DNA of 64,000 bases from Croceitalea sp947503285. GTDB lineage: Bacteria; Bacteroidota; Bacteroidia; Flavobacteriales; Flavobacteriaceae. The DNA is taken from NCBI RefSeq assembly GCF_036985505.1, contig NZ_BTGQ01000005.1, positions 310,001 to 374,000 on the forward strand. Direction: 5' to 3'. The number at the start of each line of letters is the position of its first letter. The stretch's first letter is position 1. The position numbers were made by a program, and so were the translations under genes. The notes below the pieces were generated by a model that saw only the letters and a list, made by a program, of their open reading frames with translations, had not been told where the DNA came from and made no database searches. Shown here in pieces: positions 46,320 to 56,318 of the stretch.

Positions 46320-48689
46320 TTATTCCGATCTTAAACTTTTTACGGGGTTTACAATGGCCGCTTTTATCGCTTGATAGCTTACGGTCAATAGGGCTATCGT
46401 CAGGGCCAAAAGACCTGCCAGCGCAAAAATCCACCACGAAATGGTGGTTCTATATGCGAAATCTTCTAGCCATTTACTCATAAAATACCATGAAATAGGT
46501 ATTGCAAGAACAATTGCGGTTAACACAAGTTTTAAGAAATCTTTTGACAATAAGGTCGTAATGCTTTGAACTGAAGCTCCCAGAACCTTACGTATTCCAA
46601 TTTCCTTTATTCTTTGTTCAGCTATAAAAGCGGATAACCCATAGATGCCCAAACATGAAATAAAAATTCCCAATAGGGCAAGAATGTTAAATATGGTGCT
46701 CATTTGTTGTTCGCTATCATATAGCTTTTCTAAATCGGCATCCAGAAAAGAATATGAAAATGGAAATGCTGGATTCAGCTCGGCATGAATATTTTCAAGG
46801 GCGGCAATACTGGCCTCTGTCTGGTTCATTGTTGTTCGAACAGCTAAAAAACCAGGGTTGTTTTCTTCTTGTCGTAACACCAAGGGTTCAATGTTATATT
46901 GCAAGGGTTTAAAATGAAAATCCTTCACGACACCGACCACCTGTCCGTCACGGTCATTTAGCGCCAATGGTTCGCCAATGATATTATCAAGGTTTTTGCC
47001 CATTAACTTCATCAAGGTTTCATTGATTACATAGTTTTTGTCACTTATGGTAAATTCTTCAGAAAAGCCCCGACCTGCCAGTACTTCAATGCCAAACAGA
47101 TCAATAAACCTGTCGTCCATCCCTAAATCTGGAACGACAATGCCATCAGTTTCATCTTTCCCATTCCAGAATATGTCCGTTGTACCCGTGTCTAAATCGG
47201 TAGGTACATTGTTGAAAATGGAATAGTTTTTTAAAAGGGGATGTTGTTCCAAGGTTGCGGCCAGGGCGTCTCGCTTTTCACCTAACGCTCCCCTGAAAGG
47301 AACAATGATCATATTACTTTTATCAAAGCCAAGATTCTTATCCTTAATGAAATTCAATTGATGGTATACTACTCCAGTGGCAACGATAAGTACTGCCGAA
47401 ATAATAAACTGTAGGGTCACTAGGCCATTTCTTAAAAACAAGTTGCCCCCAGTTTTTTTTAAGTTACCCTTTAACACTTTTATTGGATTAAATCTCGATA
47501 GATACAGGGCAGGGTAGCTACCTGCAAAAAGCCCTGTCACTAAAACGATGACCACTAAACCTCCCCAAAAACTGCCATCGGTAATATCAACACCCAATGT
47601 GCTACCTGAGATTTCATTAAAAAAGGGCAAAGTCAAAAAAACCAATACAATGGCAAGAACCAAGGAAATAAAGGACAATAAAATGGATTCACTTAAAAAC
47701 TGCCCGATTAGCTGACCTCTATATGCCCCGATAGCCTTACGCAATCCAACCTCTTTGGCCCGTTTAGCGGAGCGGGCAGTGGCAAGGTTCATAAAGTTGA
47801 TACAAGCCACTACCAAAATAAAAAGGGCCACCACTAAGAAGATATTTACATACTGTATGTTGCCGTGACCGGCAACATCAATTTGTAAATCGGAATACAA
47901 ATGAATATCGGTCAAGGGTTGTAACCTAAAATTAAAGGCATCATTACTCAATCGCTTGTCGGCAATCGCATTGATTTTTGCTTCTAAATCACCCACCCCC
48001 GTTTTTGATAAAGCCACGTTTTTGTCCAATTTAAAATACGAGTAGTAATCAAAATTGCCCCAAGTCTTATTGGCAAGGTTTTGGTCTATGGATATGATCG
48101 TTGAGGTAGGCGCTATGAAATCGAATTTGAAATGTGAGTTTGATGGCAAATCCTTTAGTACGCCCGTAACTTTCAGGTTTTTGTTATTATTGAGTTTTAT
48201 TGTTTTGCCCAGGGCATTGTCATCGCCAAAATATTTTTGGGCCATAGTTTGGGTCAAAACAATGGTGTTGGGGTTCTCAAGTGCGGAGACTGCCTCGCCT
48301 TGCAGTAATGGGAAGTCAAAAAACGAAAGAAAGTTGTCGTCGACATACATAAATTGACCTTCTTCATAAACCTTATCGTTTACATGAAAAAGGACTTTTT
48401 GAAATTTTGTGGTTCTGACTACGGATTCAATTTCTGACAACTCATCCATAAGGTCAGGGCCCATGCCCGCTGATGAAACTGCAGTTTTGAAATCCCCTGA
48501 ATTGACAATAAAGCGATAGGTTCTATCAGCATCGGTATGGAATTGATCATAGCTTACCTCATTTTGCACCCATAACAGAATAAGGATGCTACAGGCCATA
48601 CCGATGGATAGCCCAAGGATATTAAGAATGGAAAAAGATTTATTTTTATTCAGGTTTCGCCAAGCTATTTTTAAATAGTTTTTGAACAT
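46320..48689 (-). CDS. FtsX/MacB-type duplicated permease P11
   Basis: 789 residues, MFKNYLKIAWRNLNKNKSFSILNILG. Coupling motifs KEVGLRKAIGA and KEIGIRKVLGA, tail NPVKSLRSE. Flanked on both sides by copies of the same spacer, so gene plus spacer form one duplication unit. Just upstream of helix 5 it has the linker LKKTGGNLFLRNG. Confidence 0.92.
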   Translation of the reverse strand: MFKNYLKIAWRNLNKNKSFSILNILGLSIGMACSILILLWVQNEVSYDQFHTDADRTYRFIVNSGDFKTAVSSAGMGPDLMDELSEIESVVRTTKFQKVLFHVNDKVYEEGQFMYVDDNFLSFFDFPLLQGEAVSALENPNTIVLTQTMAQKYFGDDNALGKTIKLNNNKNLKVTGVLKDLPSNSHFKFDFIAPTSTIISIDQNLANKTWGNFDYYSYFKLDKNVALSKTGVGDLEAKINAIADKRLSNDAFNFRLQPLTDIHLYSDLQIDVAGHGNIQYVNIFLVVALFILVVACINFMNLATARSAKRAKEVGLRKAIGAYRGQLIGQFLSESILLSFISLVLAIVLVFLTLPFFNEISGSTLGVDITDGSFWGGLVVIVLVTGLFAGSYPALYLSRFNPIKVLKGNLKKTGGNLFLRNGLVTLQFIISAVLIVATGVVYHQLNFIKDKNLGFDKSNMIIVPFRGALGEKRDALAATLEQHPLLKNYSIFNNVPTDLDTGTTDIFWNGKDETDGIVVPDLGMDDRFIDLFGIEVLAGRGFSEEFTISDKNYVINETLMKLMGKNLDNIIGEPLALNDRDGQVVGVVKDFHFKPLQYNIEPLVLRQEENNPGFLAVRTTMNQTEASIAALENIHAELNPAFPFSYSFLDADLEKLYDSEQQMSTIFNILALLGIFISCLGIYGLSAFIAEQRIKEIGIRKVLGASVQSITTLLSKDFLKLVLTAIVLAIPISWYFMSKWLEDFAYRTTISWWIFALAGLLALTIALLTVSYQAIKAAIVNPVKSLRSE

Positions 48690-48794
48690 GGTTTTTCATT
48701 TTAGTTTCCATACTAGTTCCTCTGAGGGATGGGTATGGAGTTGATCATATTTTATTATTTCCGTTCTCCCCCTTTTTGGGGATTTAGAGGGGGC
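48690..48794. repeat. P11-P12 spacer, copy B of a duplicated spacer
   Basis: Counterpart of the spacer at 46213-46319. Shared order: the ATG context, TTTTAGTTTCC, TAGTTCCT.TGAGGGATGG, TATGGAGTTG, TCATATTTTATTA, then the C/G-rich element CCCCCTTTTTGGGGATTT and GAGGGGGC next to the P12 stop codon. Confidence 0.85.
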
Positions 48795-51179
48795 TTATTC
48801 CATCCGTAAGCTTTTTACCGGATTTGCCATTGCTGATTTTACCGCTTGTAAACCAAGGGTAAATGAGGTGATTATCAGGGCAATCAGCCCAGCGAGGGCA
48901 AACATCCACCATTGAATGGCAATACTGTAGGCAAATGTGTCGAGCCATAAGTTCATGACATACCAGGTAATAGGGAATGCGATCAATGCGGCAATGCCTA
49001 CCAATATGATGTATTCTTTTGAGAGCAGTACCACTATTTTCGTGACTCCGGCCCCCAATACTTTTCGTACACCTATCTCTTTGACCCTTCGCTTTGCCAT
49101 AAAGGAAATCAATCCGAACATACCTAAGCACGAAATGAATATCGTGAGCATGGCCGTGATGTTCACCGATTGTAAAATACCCTCAATCAGTTGGTATTGT
49201 GCGCTGACCTTATCGGTCAATCGTGATTGTTCATAAGCCCGTCTCGTATCAATGGTATTAAACGCGGCACTTATTATACTTTCAATTTGTTTTTCTTGCC
49301 CTTCAATAACGCTTACCGATAAAAATCGATGTGCGGTAAGGGCATTTTTATCCCTATAAATATGAACTAAGGGTTCGACGGCATTTTGCATGTCTTGATA
49401 GTGAAAATCCTTTACGACACCTACTATAGGGTAGCCGGCATCATCATCATATTTATATTTCAGGCGCCGCCCTTCAATACTAGTCCAACCAAAGGCTTTC
49501 ATGGCGGCTTCGTTTATGATTACTGACCGCTCACCTGAACCATCTATATTGCGGTCAAAATGCCGCCCCATGACCATAGGAACCTCAAGTGTTTTAAAAT
49601 AGCTGTCATCTGCATAAGATCTTCTGATTCGAACATCTTTGTCCTTTGCGGCATCGTAATAGTTGGTGTAGTTAAAGTAATAATCAGAGGGTATGGCCTC
49701 ACTTGTAGAAACACTTTTTACATATGGATTTGACTCCAGTTCGTTCAACAAAGCGTTGAACTTGGATTTGGCGGCATCGATATCCTTATAATCCAAATCG
49801 ATATTACCTACTAGGATATTATTACGTTCGAAACCCAAATCGGCATTTTTCATAAAATCAATCTGGTGGTTTAAGATCACGGCAATACTGATAAAGAGAA
49901 TGGCTATGGTAAATTGTAGGATGATAAAGGAGTTTCGCAATAAAAAATTACTTTTCATCTGATTGATCTTGCCCTTGATTGCGAGGGAAACAGGAATTTT
50001 GATAAAGCGTAGGGTGGGAAAAATACCGACCATAAGAGTAGCCAAAAACCCAATAACGAAAATGGCCAATACCACAGGATAGTCTTTGAATATATCAAAG
50101 GAAATACGTCCGAACTCCGGCCCGAAAGTATCATTCAATCGAGGTAGGTTAACGAGCAAGAACAAGACACTTGAAATGATAATAGCGACAAAGACCAATA
50201 TTCCGTTTTCAACGCAAAATTGTATTATGATACTTTTTTTACTGCTTCCCAATACTTTGCGAACGGCAATATCCTTGGTTCTTCTGAACATGGTAGAGGT
50301 ATTCAAATTGAGCAGATTCACTAGAATGATGAGAAGCACAAAAATGGATGCTGCTATCGATCCACCTATAATGGTATCTACCACAGGTATAATATCGGTC
50401 CGCATTTCGGCATAGGGCATTACCTTCATTTCGGCGATAGTGGTAGGGTCGGTGTAATTCTCTTCTACCAATTGCCCAATTCGTTGTTTGACTGTTGCGA
50501 GATCGGTATCTTGGCGAAGTTTGAAATAAACAGGGGAAAAACTATTTGTCCAACCGGTTTGGCTTATAAATGTAGGGTTGTCCTTTAAAAGGGTATTTGG
50601 CAGAACAACCCCTAACCGAAAGGAAGAATAGGGACTTATGGGTTCAAAGACCCCGGTCACTTTGAGGTTTAACGTGTCTGCCCCGATTAAGGTCTTACCC
50701 ACGGGGTTTTCATTTCCGAAAATTTGCTGACTGACTTTATGGGTCAATACAATGGAATATTTATCCTTAAGGGCGGTTTCTTGATTTCCGTATTTTAAGG
50801 GTAGTCCAAATACATCAAAAAACCCTGGGTCTGCATAGTCGGTGCGATTTTGAAATTCTTTTTCCCCGTATTCCAACCAAATGTTTCCCCAACCATGTAG
50901 ATGGGTTCCGGCCAAAACCTCTGGTGAGGTATTTATTACTTTTTCGAGTAACGGGTAAGGTACTTCCCTATAACTATTGCCATCTTTTAGTTGTGTTTTT
51001 AGGTAGAAAATGTTTTCCCGGTCGGGAATGGTCTCATCTGCCGTGTAATAGGCGTATACTGAAAATAGTAAGGTTAGAACACTAGAAACACCTATACTCA
51101 AACCGATAAGGTTCAATAGGGAAAGGGTCTTATTTTTCCAAAGGTTTCTTAAAGCGTATTTGATATGGTTTTTTAGCAT
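48795..51179 (-). CDS. FtsX/MacB-type duplicated permease P12, first gene of unit TU3
   Basis: 794 residues, MLKNHIKYALRNLWKNKTLSLLN. The N-half coupling motif KDIAVRKVLGS is the most changed in the array (Ile-Ala for Val-Gly), the C-half is KEIGVRKVLGA; tail NPVKSLRME. The first outside domain starts with an unusual VYAYYTADETIPDRENIFYL. The upstream 150-bp gap holds a sigma-54-like promoter with two dyads, so it probably heads P12 to P6. Confidence 0.92.
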   Translation of the reverse strand: MLKNHIKYALRNLWKNKTLSLLNLIGLSIGVSSVLTLLFSVYAYYTADETIPDRENIFYLKTQLKDGNSYREVPYPLLEKVINTSPEVLAGTHLHGWGNIWLEYGEKEFQNRTDYADPGFFDVFGLPLKYGNQETALKDKYSIVLTHKVSQQIFGNENPVGKTLIGADTLNLKVTGVFEPISPYSSFRLGVVLPNTLLKDNPTFISQTGWTNSFSPVYFKLRQDTDLATVKQRIGQLVEENYTDPTTIAEMKVMPYAEMRTDIIPVVDTIIGGSIAASIFVLLIILVNLLNLNTSTMFRRTKDIAVRKVLGSSKKSIIIQFCVENGILVFVAIIISSVLFLLVNLPRLNDTFGPEFGRISFDIFKDYPVVLAIFVIGFLATLMVGIFPTLRFIKIPVSLAIKGKINQMKSNFLLRNSFIILQFTIAILFISIAVILNHQIDFMKNADLGFERNNILVGNIDLDYKDIDAAKSKFNALLNELESNPYVKSVSTSEAIPSDYYFNYTNYYDAAKDKDVRIRRSYADDSYFKTLEVPMVMGRHFDRNIDGSGERSVIINEAAMKAFGWTSIEGRRLKYKYDDDAGYPIVGVVKDFHYQDMQNAVEPLVHIYRDKNALTAHRFLSVSVIEGQEKQIESIISAAFNTIDTRRAYEQSRLTDKVSAQYQLIEGILQSVNITAMLTIFISCLGMFGLISFMAKRRVKEIGVRKVLGAGVTKIVVLLSKEYIILVGIAALIAFPITWYVMNLWLDTFAYSIAIQWWMFALAGLIALIITSFTLGLQAVKSAMANPVKSLRME

Positions 51180-51209
51180 GACGAAAAAGTCTTCTTCATA
51201 GAATTTAAG

Positions 51210-51225
51210 ATCGATTATTATGCCA
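51210..51225 (-). promoter_or_regulatory. Sigma-54-like promoter before P12
   Basis: TGGCATAATAATCGAT on the minus strand: a perfect TGGCAT minus-24 element and a minus-12-like TCGAT (GA where GC is canonical). The expected leader to ATG 51179 is about 20 bases. Confidence 0.62.
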
Positions 51226-51278
51226 ATTTTTTAAATATTTACTAATCAGATGTTTACATATAACTTTTACCATCTTCA

Positions 51279-51316
51279 TGTAAAAATTTTTTACAGTACT
51301 GTTTTGTTTTTTTACA
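51279..51316. promoter_or_regulatory. Tandem 17-bp dyads upstream of P12
   Basis: TGTAAAAATTTTTTACA at 51279-51295 and TGTTTTGTTTTTTTACA at 51300-51316, both TGT-N11-ACA, starts 21 bp apart, 54 bp upstream of the minus-24 element. Each is followed by AGTACTGT, giving a direct repeat TTTTTTACAGTACTGT. Confidence 0.7.
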
Positions 51317-51329
51317 GTACTGTCTTATT

Positions 51330-53693
51330 CTATTCTGTTCGAAGACTTTTAACAGGGTTCAATCTTGCGGCTTTTATAGCCTGAAAACCAACGGTCAATA
51401 GGGCTATGCATGTTGCTGAAATTCCAGTTAAGAACAAGATCCAAATATTCATTTCGATTCTGTAAGCATAGTTTTCCAGCCAGCTTTTCATCATCCACCA
51501 AGAAAGTGGTCCGGCAATCAATAGGGCTAGAAAGACCAAGCGCATGAAATCTTTTGATAGTAATTGCACGATACTTGTGGTCGAAGACCCCAGAACTTTT
51601 CGAACCCCAATTTCCTTTTTGCGCTGTTCTGCAGTATAGGCTGCAAGTCCGAACAGGCCTAGACAAGAGATAAGGATGGCCAATAACGCAAATAGACTGG
51701 ATAACTGTCCGGTTAGTTGTTCGCTTCTGAAGAGGGCGTTAAAAGTTTCGTCAACAAAACCGTAATCGACAGGAAACCCAGGGTTATGTGCTTTGAGTAT
51801 CTTTTCAACGCTGGTCAGGGTATTTTCTAGATTCGTACCATCCTTAAGTTTGATGTATAGGTTACTGGCAAAGGTCTTATTGTTAAAGAACATCACGGGA
51901 TCGCTTGTGCCATACATGTCTCCATACACATAATCCTTTACTACACCAATTACCGTATAATTCTCTTCCCATCGGTTGATGGTCTTACCTACCGCACTGC
52001 CCTCGCCCATCATTTTTGCAAAGGATTCTGTTATTAGTGTATTGGTACTGTCTAAGGAAACTTCTTGGCCAAAACCACGACCATCGACTATCTCCAACCC
52101 AAAGGTTTCGAAAAAATCGGCACTCACGAACCGAAATGATATGAGTACATCTTCCGTATCCGTGCCTCCTTGCCACTTAAGACCTGAACCGTTATTTCCA
52201 TCGAATAGCATATTGGTATTTGAAAGGGCCACATTTTCAGTTGTTCCAGTCGCGATAAGCTCATTCTTGATGACGTCAAAGTTTTTAATAATGTTACCGG
52301 TTGCCCTCACTTGTAGTAGGTTTTCTTTAGAATATCCAATATTCCTGTTCTTTATGTGCTGTATTTGTTGGTAGATGACTATGGTGGCACTTATGAAGAT
52401 GATGGAAATTGCAAATTGGAAAACGACCAGGCCCTTTCTAATTAGTGTAGCTGTACCTGAAACTTTACGTTCTCCTTTTAAAACTTGTGCCGGTCTAAAG
52501 GACGAAAGGTATAATGCAGGGTACCAGCCTGCCAAAATACCACAGACCAGTGTTACACCCAGTAAAACCGGACCATGGTAAGAGCTGAAAAGGGCTATAC
52601 CCAATTGTTTGCCTATTAATTGATTATAGTGGGGCATGAGCGATATCAAAAGGAAAACGCTGAGTAGACCTGCCAATGCCGATGTCATGACAGCTTCCGT
52701 CATAAATTGGGAAACCAAGCTATTTTTTTTAGAACCCAATACCTTGCGCACACCGACTTCTTTTCCTCTTTTTTCACTACGTGCGGTAGAGAGGTTCATA
52801 AAGTTTATACATGCTATTAAGAGTATCAGCAATGCTACAATGGCCATCAGCCTCACAAGAACTATACGACCTCCCTTTTTCTTACCATCGATAAAATTAG
52901 ATCGCAAATGCCAGTCTTTTATGTTATGCAGAAATGCATAGTCATTAGACCCCTCTATTTTTGAAGGTAAAAATGCGCGAACCTTGGCGTCGGTGTTTTC
53001 AAAATCAGCTTCTGGGGAAAGCTCCACAAACGTGTCGGCAAAGTTATTGCCATATTCATTTGCCCATGACCTAGCCTCATCTGATAGATAGGGTTTAATA
53101 GGTGTTAACCAGTTAAAACCGAAACTAACATTTTCAGGTAGGTCTTTGATTACCCCGGTAATAGTCAAAAGTTCTGTGTTATTGACCATGATGGTCTTGT
53201 TCAAAGCTCCCTCATCTTCGCCGAACAGTTCGTGCGCCAATTTTTGAGTGATGATCAGGGCATCAGGTCTTTCAAGGGCATTTTCCGTAGATCCTTCGAG
53301 AAACTCTAAATCGAATATTTCAAGAATATCCGTATCGGCATACCTGCCAAATCTGTACATGTTTTTATCGCCATTGGCAAACAAGAAATTACTTCCAAGT
53401 GTTCTCGCGGCCCGAACGATCTCGGGAATTTCATTCTTTAAATCATTGGCCAAGGGCCCTGGTGTAGACTGAAAAAAAGTACGCCATTCCCCTTCGTACT
53501 CTTGATTAGTGGGTAGGTAATAAATCGTATCCTGTTTAGGGAAAACCTTGTTGTAGCCCATTTCATCTTCAACCCAAAGTAGTATAAGGCTTGTGCAGGT
53601 GATACCAATGGCCAGACCAAATATGTTCAAGATATTGTATTTCTTATTCTTCCAAAGGTTTCTCCAGGCGATTACAAAGTGATTTTTCAACAT
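51330..53693 (-). CDS. FtsX/MacB-type duplicated permease P13
   Basis: 787 residues, MLKNHFVIAWRNLWKNKKYNILN. Coupling motifs KEVGVRKVLGS and KEIGVRKVLGS, identical over the core in both halves; tail NPVKSLRTE. The stretch before helix 2 (HNIKDWHLRSNFIDGKKKGGRIVLVR) has the DWHLRSNF motif also found in P14. It is the second and last gene of unit TU2, 33 bp after P14. Confidence 0.92.
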   Translation of the reverse strand: MLKNHFVIAWRNLWKNKKYNILNIFGLAIGITCTSLILLWVEDEMGYNKVFPKQDTIYYLPTNQEYEGEWRTFFQSTPGPLANDLKNEIPEIVRAARTLGSNFLFANGDKNMYRFGRYADTDILEIFDLEFLEGSTENALERPDALIITQKLAHELFGEDEGALNKTIMVNNTELLTITGVIKDLPENVSFGFNWLTPIKPYLSDEARSWANEYGNNFADTFVELSPEADFENTDAKVRAFLPSKIEGSNDYAFLHNIKDWHLRSNFIDGKKKGGRIVLVRLMAIVALLILLIACINFMNLSTARSEKRGKEVGVRKVLGSKKNSLVSQFMTEAVMTSALAGLLSVFLLISLMPHYNQLIGKQLGIALFSSYHGPVLLGVTLVCGILAGWYPALYLSSFRPAQVLKGERKVSGTATLIRKGLVVFQFAISIIFISATIVIYQQIQHIKNRNIGYSKENLLQVRATGNIIKNFDVIKNELIATGTTENVALSNTNMLFDGNNGSGLKWQGGTDTEDVLISFRFVSADFFETFGLEIVDGRGFGQEVSLDSTNTLITESFAKMMGEGSAVGKTINRWEENYTVIGVVKDYVYGDMYGTSDPVMFFNNKTFASNLYIKLKDGTNLENTLTSVEKILKAHNPGFPVDYGFVDETFNALFRSEQLTGQLSSLFALLAILISCLGLFGLAAYTAEQRKKEIGVRKVLGSSTTSIVQLLSKDFMRLVFLALLIAGPLSWWMMKSWLENYAYRIEMNIWILFLTGISATCIALLTVGFQAIKAARLNPVKSLRTE

Positions 53694-53726
53694 AATTTGG
53701 GTATTTGTGGTATCCTAAAATTCAGA

Positions 53727-56147
53727 TTATTCCGTACGCAAGCTCTTTATAGGGTTAACAACTGCAGCTCGGGCAGCTTGATAACTTATGGTAAAAAGGG
53801 CCACCAGCATGACACATACTATGGCCACACCAAATACCCACCATGGAACGTTGATATGGTAAGTGTAATTTTCGAGCCATTGTTGCATGAAATAATAGGC
53901 CACTGGTACGGCAATGAATCCAGAAAACAGTATTAATAGCACAAAATCCCTCGAAAGCATCTTGAAAATACTTAAGATAGAGGCCCCTAGTACTTTGCGA
54001 ATCCCGATTTCCTTAATACGTCTTTCTGCCATAAAGGAAGCGAGGCCGAACAACCCTAAACAGCTAATGAAAATGGCTAGAATCGAAAAGGTTCCCGATA
54101 ATTTACGCATACGTTCCTCCGCCTTGAATTTGTTGCCAAAAGCACTGTCGACAAATTGAAATTCAAAGGGTACACTGGGGGCAAATTTGGCAAATTCCGT
54201 TTCGATACTTTGCAAAGCATGCATCAGGCTTTTCTCAGGTGGTAATTTTAAGTTGATCCAGTTGGTTTCATTGTAGTTTATACTGTAAATCGCCTGTTGA
54301 ACAGGCTCAAAAGGGGATTCGGTCAATAGGTTCTTGACGACCCCAATTACCTTATGTTCGCCGTCATACCATCGAATGGTCTTTCCGATCGGGTCTTGAA
54401 GCCCCATATATTCCACGGCGGCCTCATTAAGTACATAGGCAGTGGAATCTGAGGCAAAGTCCCTTGAGAAATCCCTACCTTCCTTCATTTGCCAGCCTAT
54501 GGTCTTGCCATAATCATGAGATATATAAAAATTCACAATATTGGTAATAAAATTGGGATCTTTTCCCTCCCATTCATAACCCCCGTTACTATGCCAGACC
54601 TCGGTCATGGGACTGGAAGATTCTGACATTTCAATTACGCCAGCATTGTTTTTAAAGGCTTCACGCAATGTATTGTATTTGCCCTCAAAATCTTCAGTGG
54701 TTTTTTCCACCATAATCAGCCCGTTTTTGTCATAACCGATTGGGCGATTTTTGGAATGTTGTATTTGTTGATTGACGATCATTGTAGCCGAGACCAAAAT
54801 AATCGAGACCATAAACTGGACTACGACCAGTACCTTTCGGAAAGAAACCGCTGACTTACCCGCACTGATAGTTCCCTTTAGAACTTTTACCGGGCGGAAT
54901 GAAGAGAGGTAAAGTGCAGGATAACTTCCGGCCAAAAGACTGGTAATTAAGACTAACCCGAAGCCAACGCCCCAGAATACGGGATTTTCAAAAGGAAAGA
55001 TAATTTGTTTGTCTGCCAGTGGGTTAAAAACAGGCAATAACAAAACCACTAAAATACATGCCAATACAAAAGCACAACATGTAATCACTAGGGATTCGAA
55101 CAAAAATTGTAGTATCAATTGGTTTTTGTTCGAACCTACGGTTTTACGTATGCCGACCTCTTTGGCCCGTTTTTGGGATCTGGCCGTACTCAGGTTCATG
55201 AAGTTGATACAGGCCAATAGCAATACAAAGACACCGATTATGCCGAACATGCGAACATACTGAATTGCCCCTCCGCTAGATACCCCATTCTTGAAATTGG
55301 ACCTTAAATGCCAATCTTTCATCGGATGGAGAAAGATTTGGGGATTACTCTTTTTGGTAACCTCGGGAACATGGTTATAAAGCGTATTCGTAATTTTATC
55401 ACTTACCGCAGGTATGGTCGATATATTGGCTACTTGAACAAATACCTGATAAGAGTTGTTGTCCCATAACTTTCGGTCGCGTGCGGTCTGTACCCATTCA
55501 TACATCGACACGTAGAGGTTCCAAGGGGCGATGAAATCGATTTGCTTGGTTTCTGAAAAGGCCGAAAGTGTCTCAAACATATTGGAATTCGACGGAAGGT
55601 CCTCAAAAACGCCCTTTACCGTTACCACCATCTTATTGTTCAGATGCAGTGTTTTTCCGATGGGCTCTTCGTTGCCGAAGAGATCTTCGGCCGCAGCTGC
55701 CGAAATTACGATGGCATTGGGTTCGTAAAGTGCGTCATAATCGCCCTTCAACATGTTTAAAGAGAACAAACGAAGGGCATCTTCTTCCATAAAGGCGCCG
55801 TATTCGTTCAGGTTTTTTTCTTCGAAGGATAATACAGCATCCCCAGGAAACGAACTCATGACCACATATTTGAAATCATCGGCATAAACACTTCGCAGTT
55901 CTTCGGCCAAGGGGTAGGGTTGAACATATCTTGTGCGTGTTTCCCCATTGTTGGTCTTATTTATTAGAACCTGGGCGATCCGGTCGTAGTTCTTGAAATT
56001 GGTATTGAAAGATTTTTCGTCATGGATCCATAGCCCGATGAGGATAGCCACGGCTAAGCCAAGAGCGAGTCCGCCTATATTGATCAATGAGTAGGTTTTG
56101 TTGACCAATAGGTTTCTCGCGGCTATTTTCAGATAGTTCTTAAACAT
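53727..56147 (-). CDS. FtsX/MacB-type duplicated permease P14, first gene of unit TU2
   Basis: 806 residues, MFKNYLKIAARNLLVNKTYSLINIGGLALG. Coupling motifs KEVGIRKTVGS and KEIGIRKVLGA, tail NPIKSLRTE. Sister of P15: they share NIGGLALG, DRIAQV, an SSSP segment in the second outside domain and the exact string GRDFSRDFASDS. The 171-bp gap upstream carries a sigma-54-like promoter and two dyads. Confidence 0.92.
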   Translation of the reverse strand: MFKNYLKIAARNLLVNKTYSLINIGGLALGLAVAILIGLWIHDEKSFNTNFKNYDRIAQVLINKTNNGETRTRYVQPYPLAEELRSVYADDFKYVVMSSFPGDAVLSFEEKNLNEYGAFMEEDALRLFSLNMLKGDYDALYEPNAIVISAAAAEDLFGNEEPIGKTLHLNNKMVVTVKGVFEDLPSNSNMFETLSAFSETKQIDFIAPWNLYVSMYEWVQTARDRKLWDNNSYQVFVQVANISTIPAVSDKITNTLYNHVPEVTKKSNPQIFLHPMKDWHLRSNFKNGVSSGGAIQYVRMFGIIGVFVLLLACINFMNLSTARSQKRAKEVGIRKTVGSNKNQLILQFLFESLVITCCAFVLACILVVLLLPVFNPLADKQIIFPFENPVFWGVGFGLVLITSLLAGSYPALYLSSFRPVKVLKGTISAGKSAVSFRKVLVVVQFMVSIILVSATMIVNQQIQHSKNRPIGYDKNGLIMVEKTTEDFEGKYNTLREAFKNNAGVIEMSESSSPMTEVWHSNGGYEWEGKDPNFITNIVNFYISHDYGKTIGWQMKEGRDFSRDFASDSTAYVLNEAAVEYMGLQDPIGKTIRWYDGEHKVIGVVKNLLTESPFEPVQQAIYSINYNETNWINLKLPPEKSLMHALQSIETEFAKFAPSVPFEFQFVDSAFGNKFKAEERMRKLSGTFSILAIFISCLGLFGLASFMAERRIKEIGIRKVLGASILSIFKMLSRDFVLLILFSGFIAVPVAYYFMQQWLENYTYHINVPWWVFGVAIVCVMLVALFTISYQAARAAVVNPIKSLRTE

Positions 56148-56181
56148 GGTTCTCTATGGTTATGGTTTCTTCTAAAAAGGT

Positions 56182-56197
56182 ATCGACTACTATGCCA
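56182..56197 (-). promoter_or_regulatory. Sigma-54-like promoter before P14
   Basis: TGGCATAGTAGTCGAT on the minus strand: a perfect TGGCAT and a minus-12-like TCGAT at the canonical spacing. The leader to ATG 56147 would be about 25 bases. Confidence 0.62.
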
Positions 56198-56259
56198 GAA
56201 TAACAACTATTTGATTTTCAACTATTTGATTTCAAAAATAAAACTGAAACACTTTTTCG

Positions 56260-56298
56260 TGTCAACTATTTTGACAACTCATGTACAACATGTTTACA
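56260..56298. promoter_or_regulatory. Tandem 17-bp dyads upstream of P14
   Basis: TGTCAACTATTTTGACA at 56260-56276 and TGTACAACATGTTTACA at 56282-56298, both TGT-N11-ACA, starts 22 bp apart, 63 bp upstream of the minus-24 element. The first has 6-bp perfect arms (TGTCAA/TTGACA). Confidence 0.72.
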
Positions 56299-56318
56299 AT
56301 GGTATCGCTTCGTGTGGA

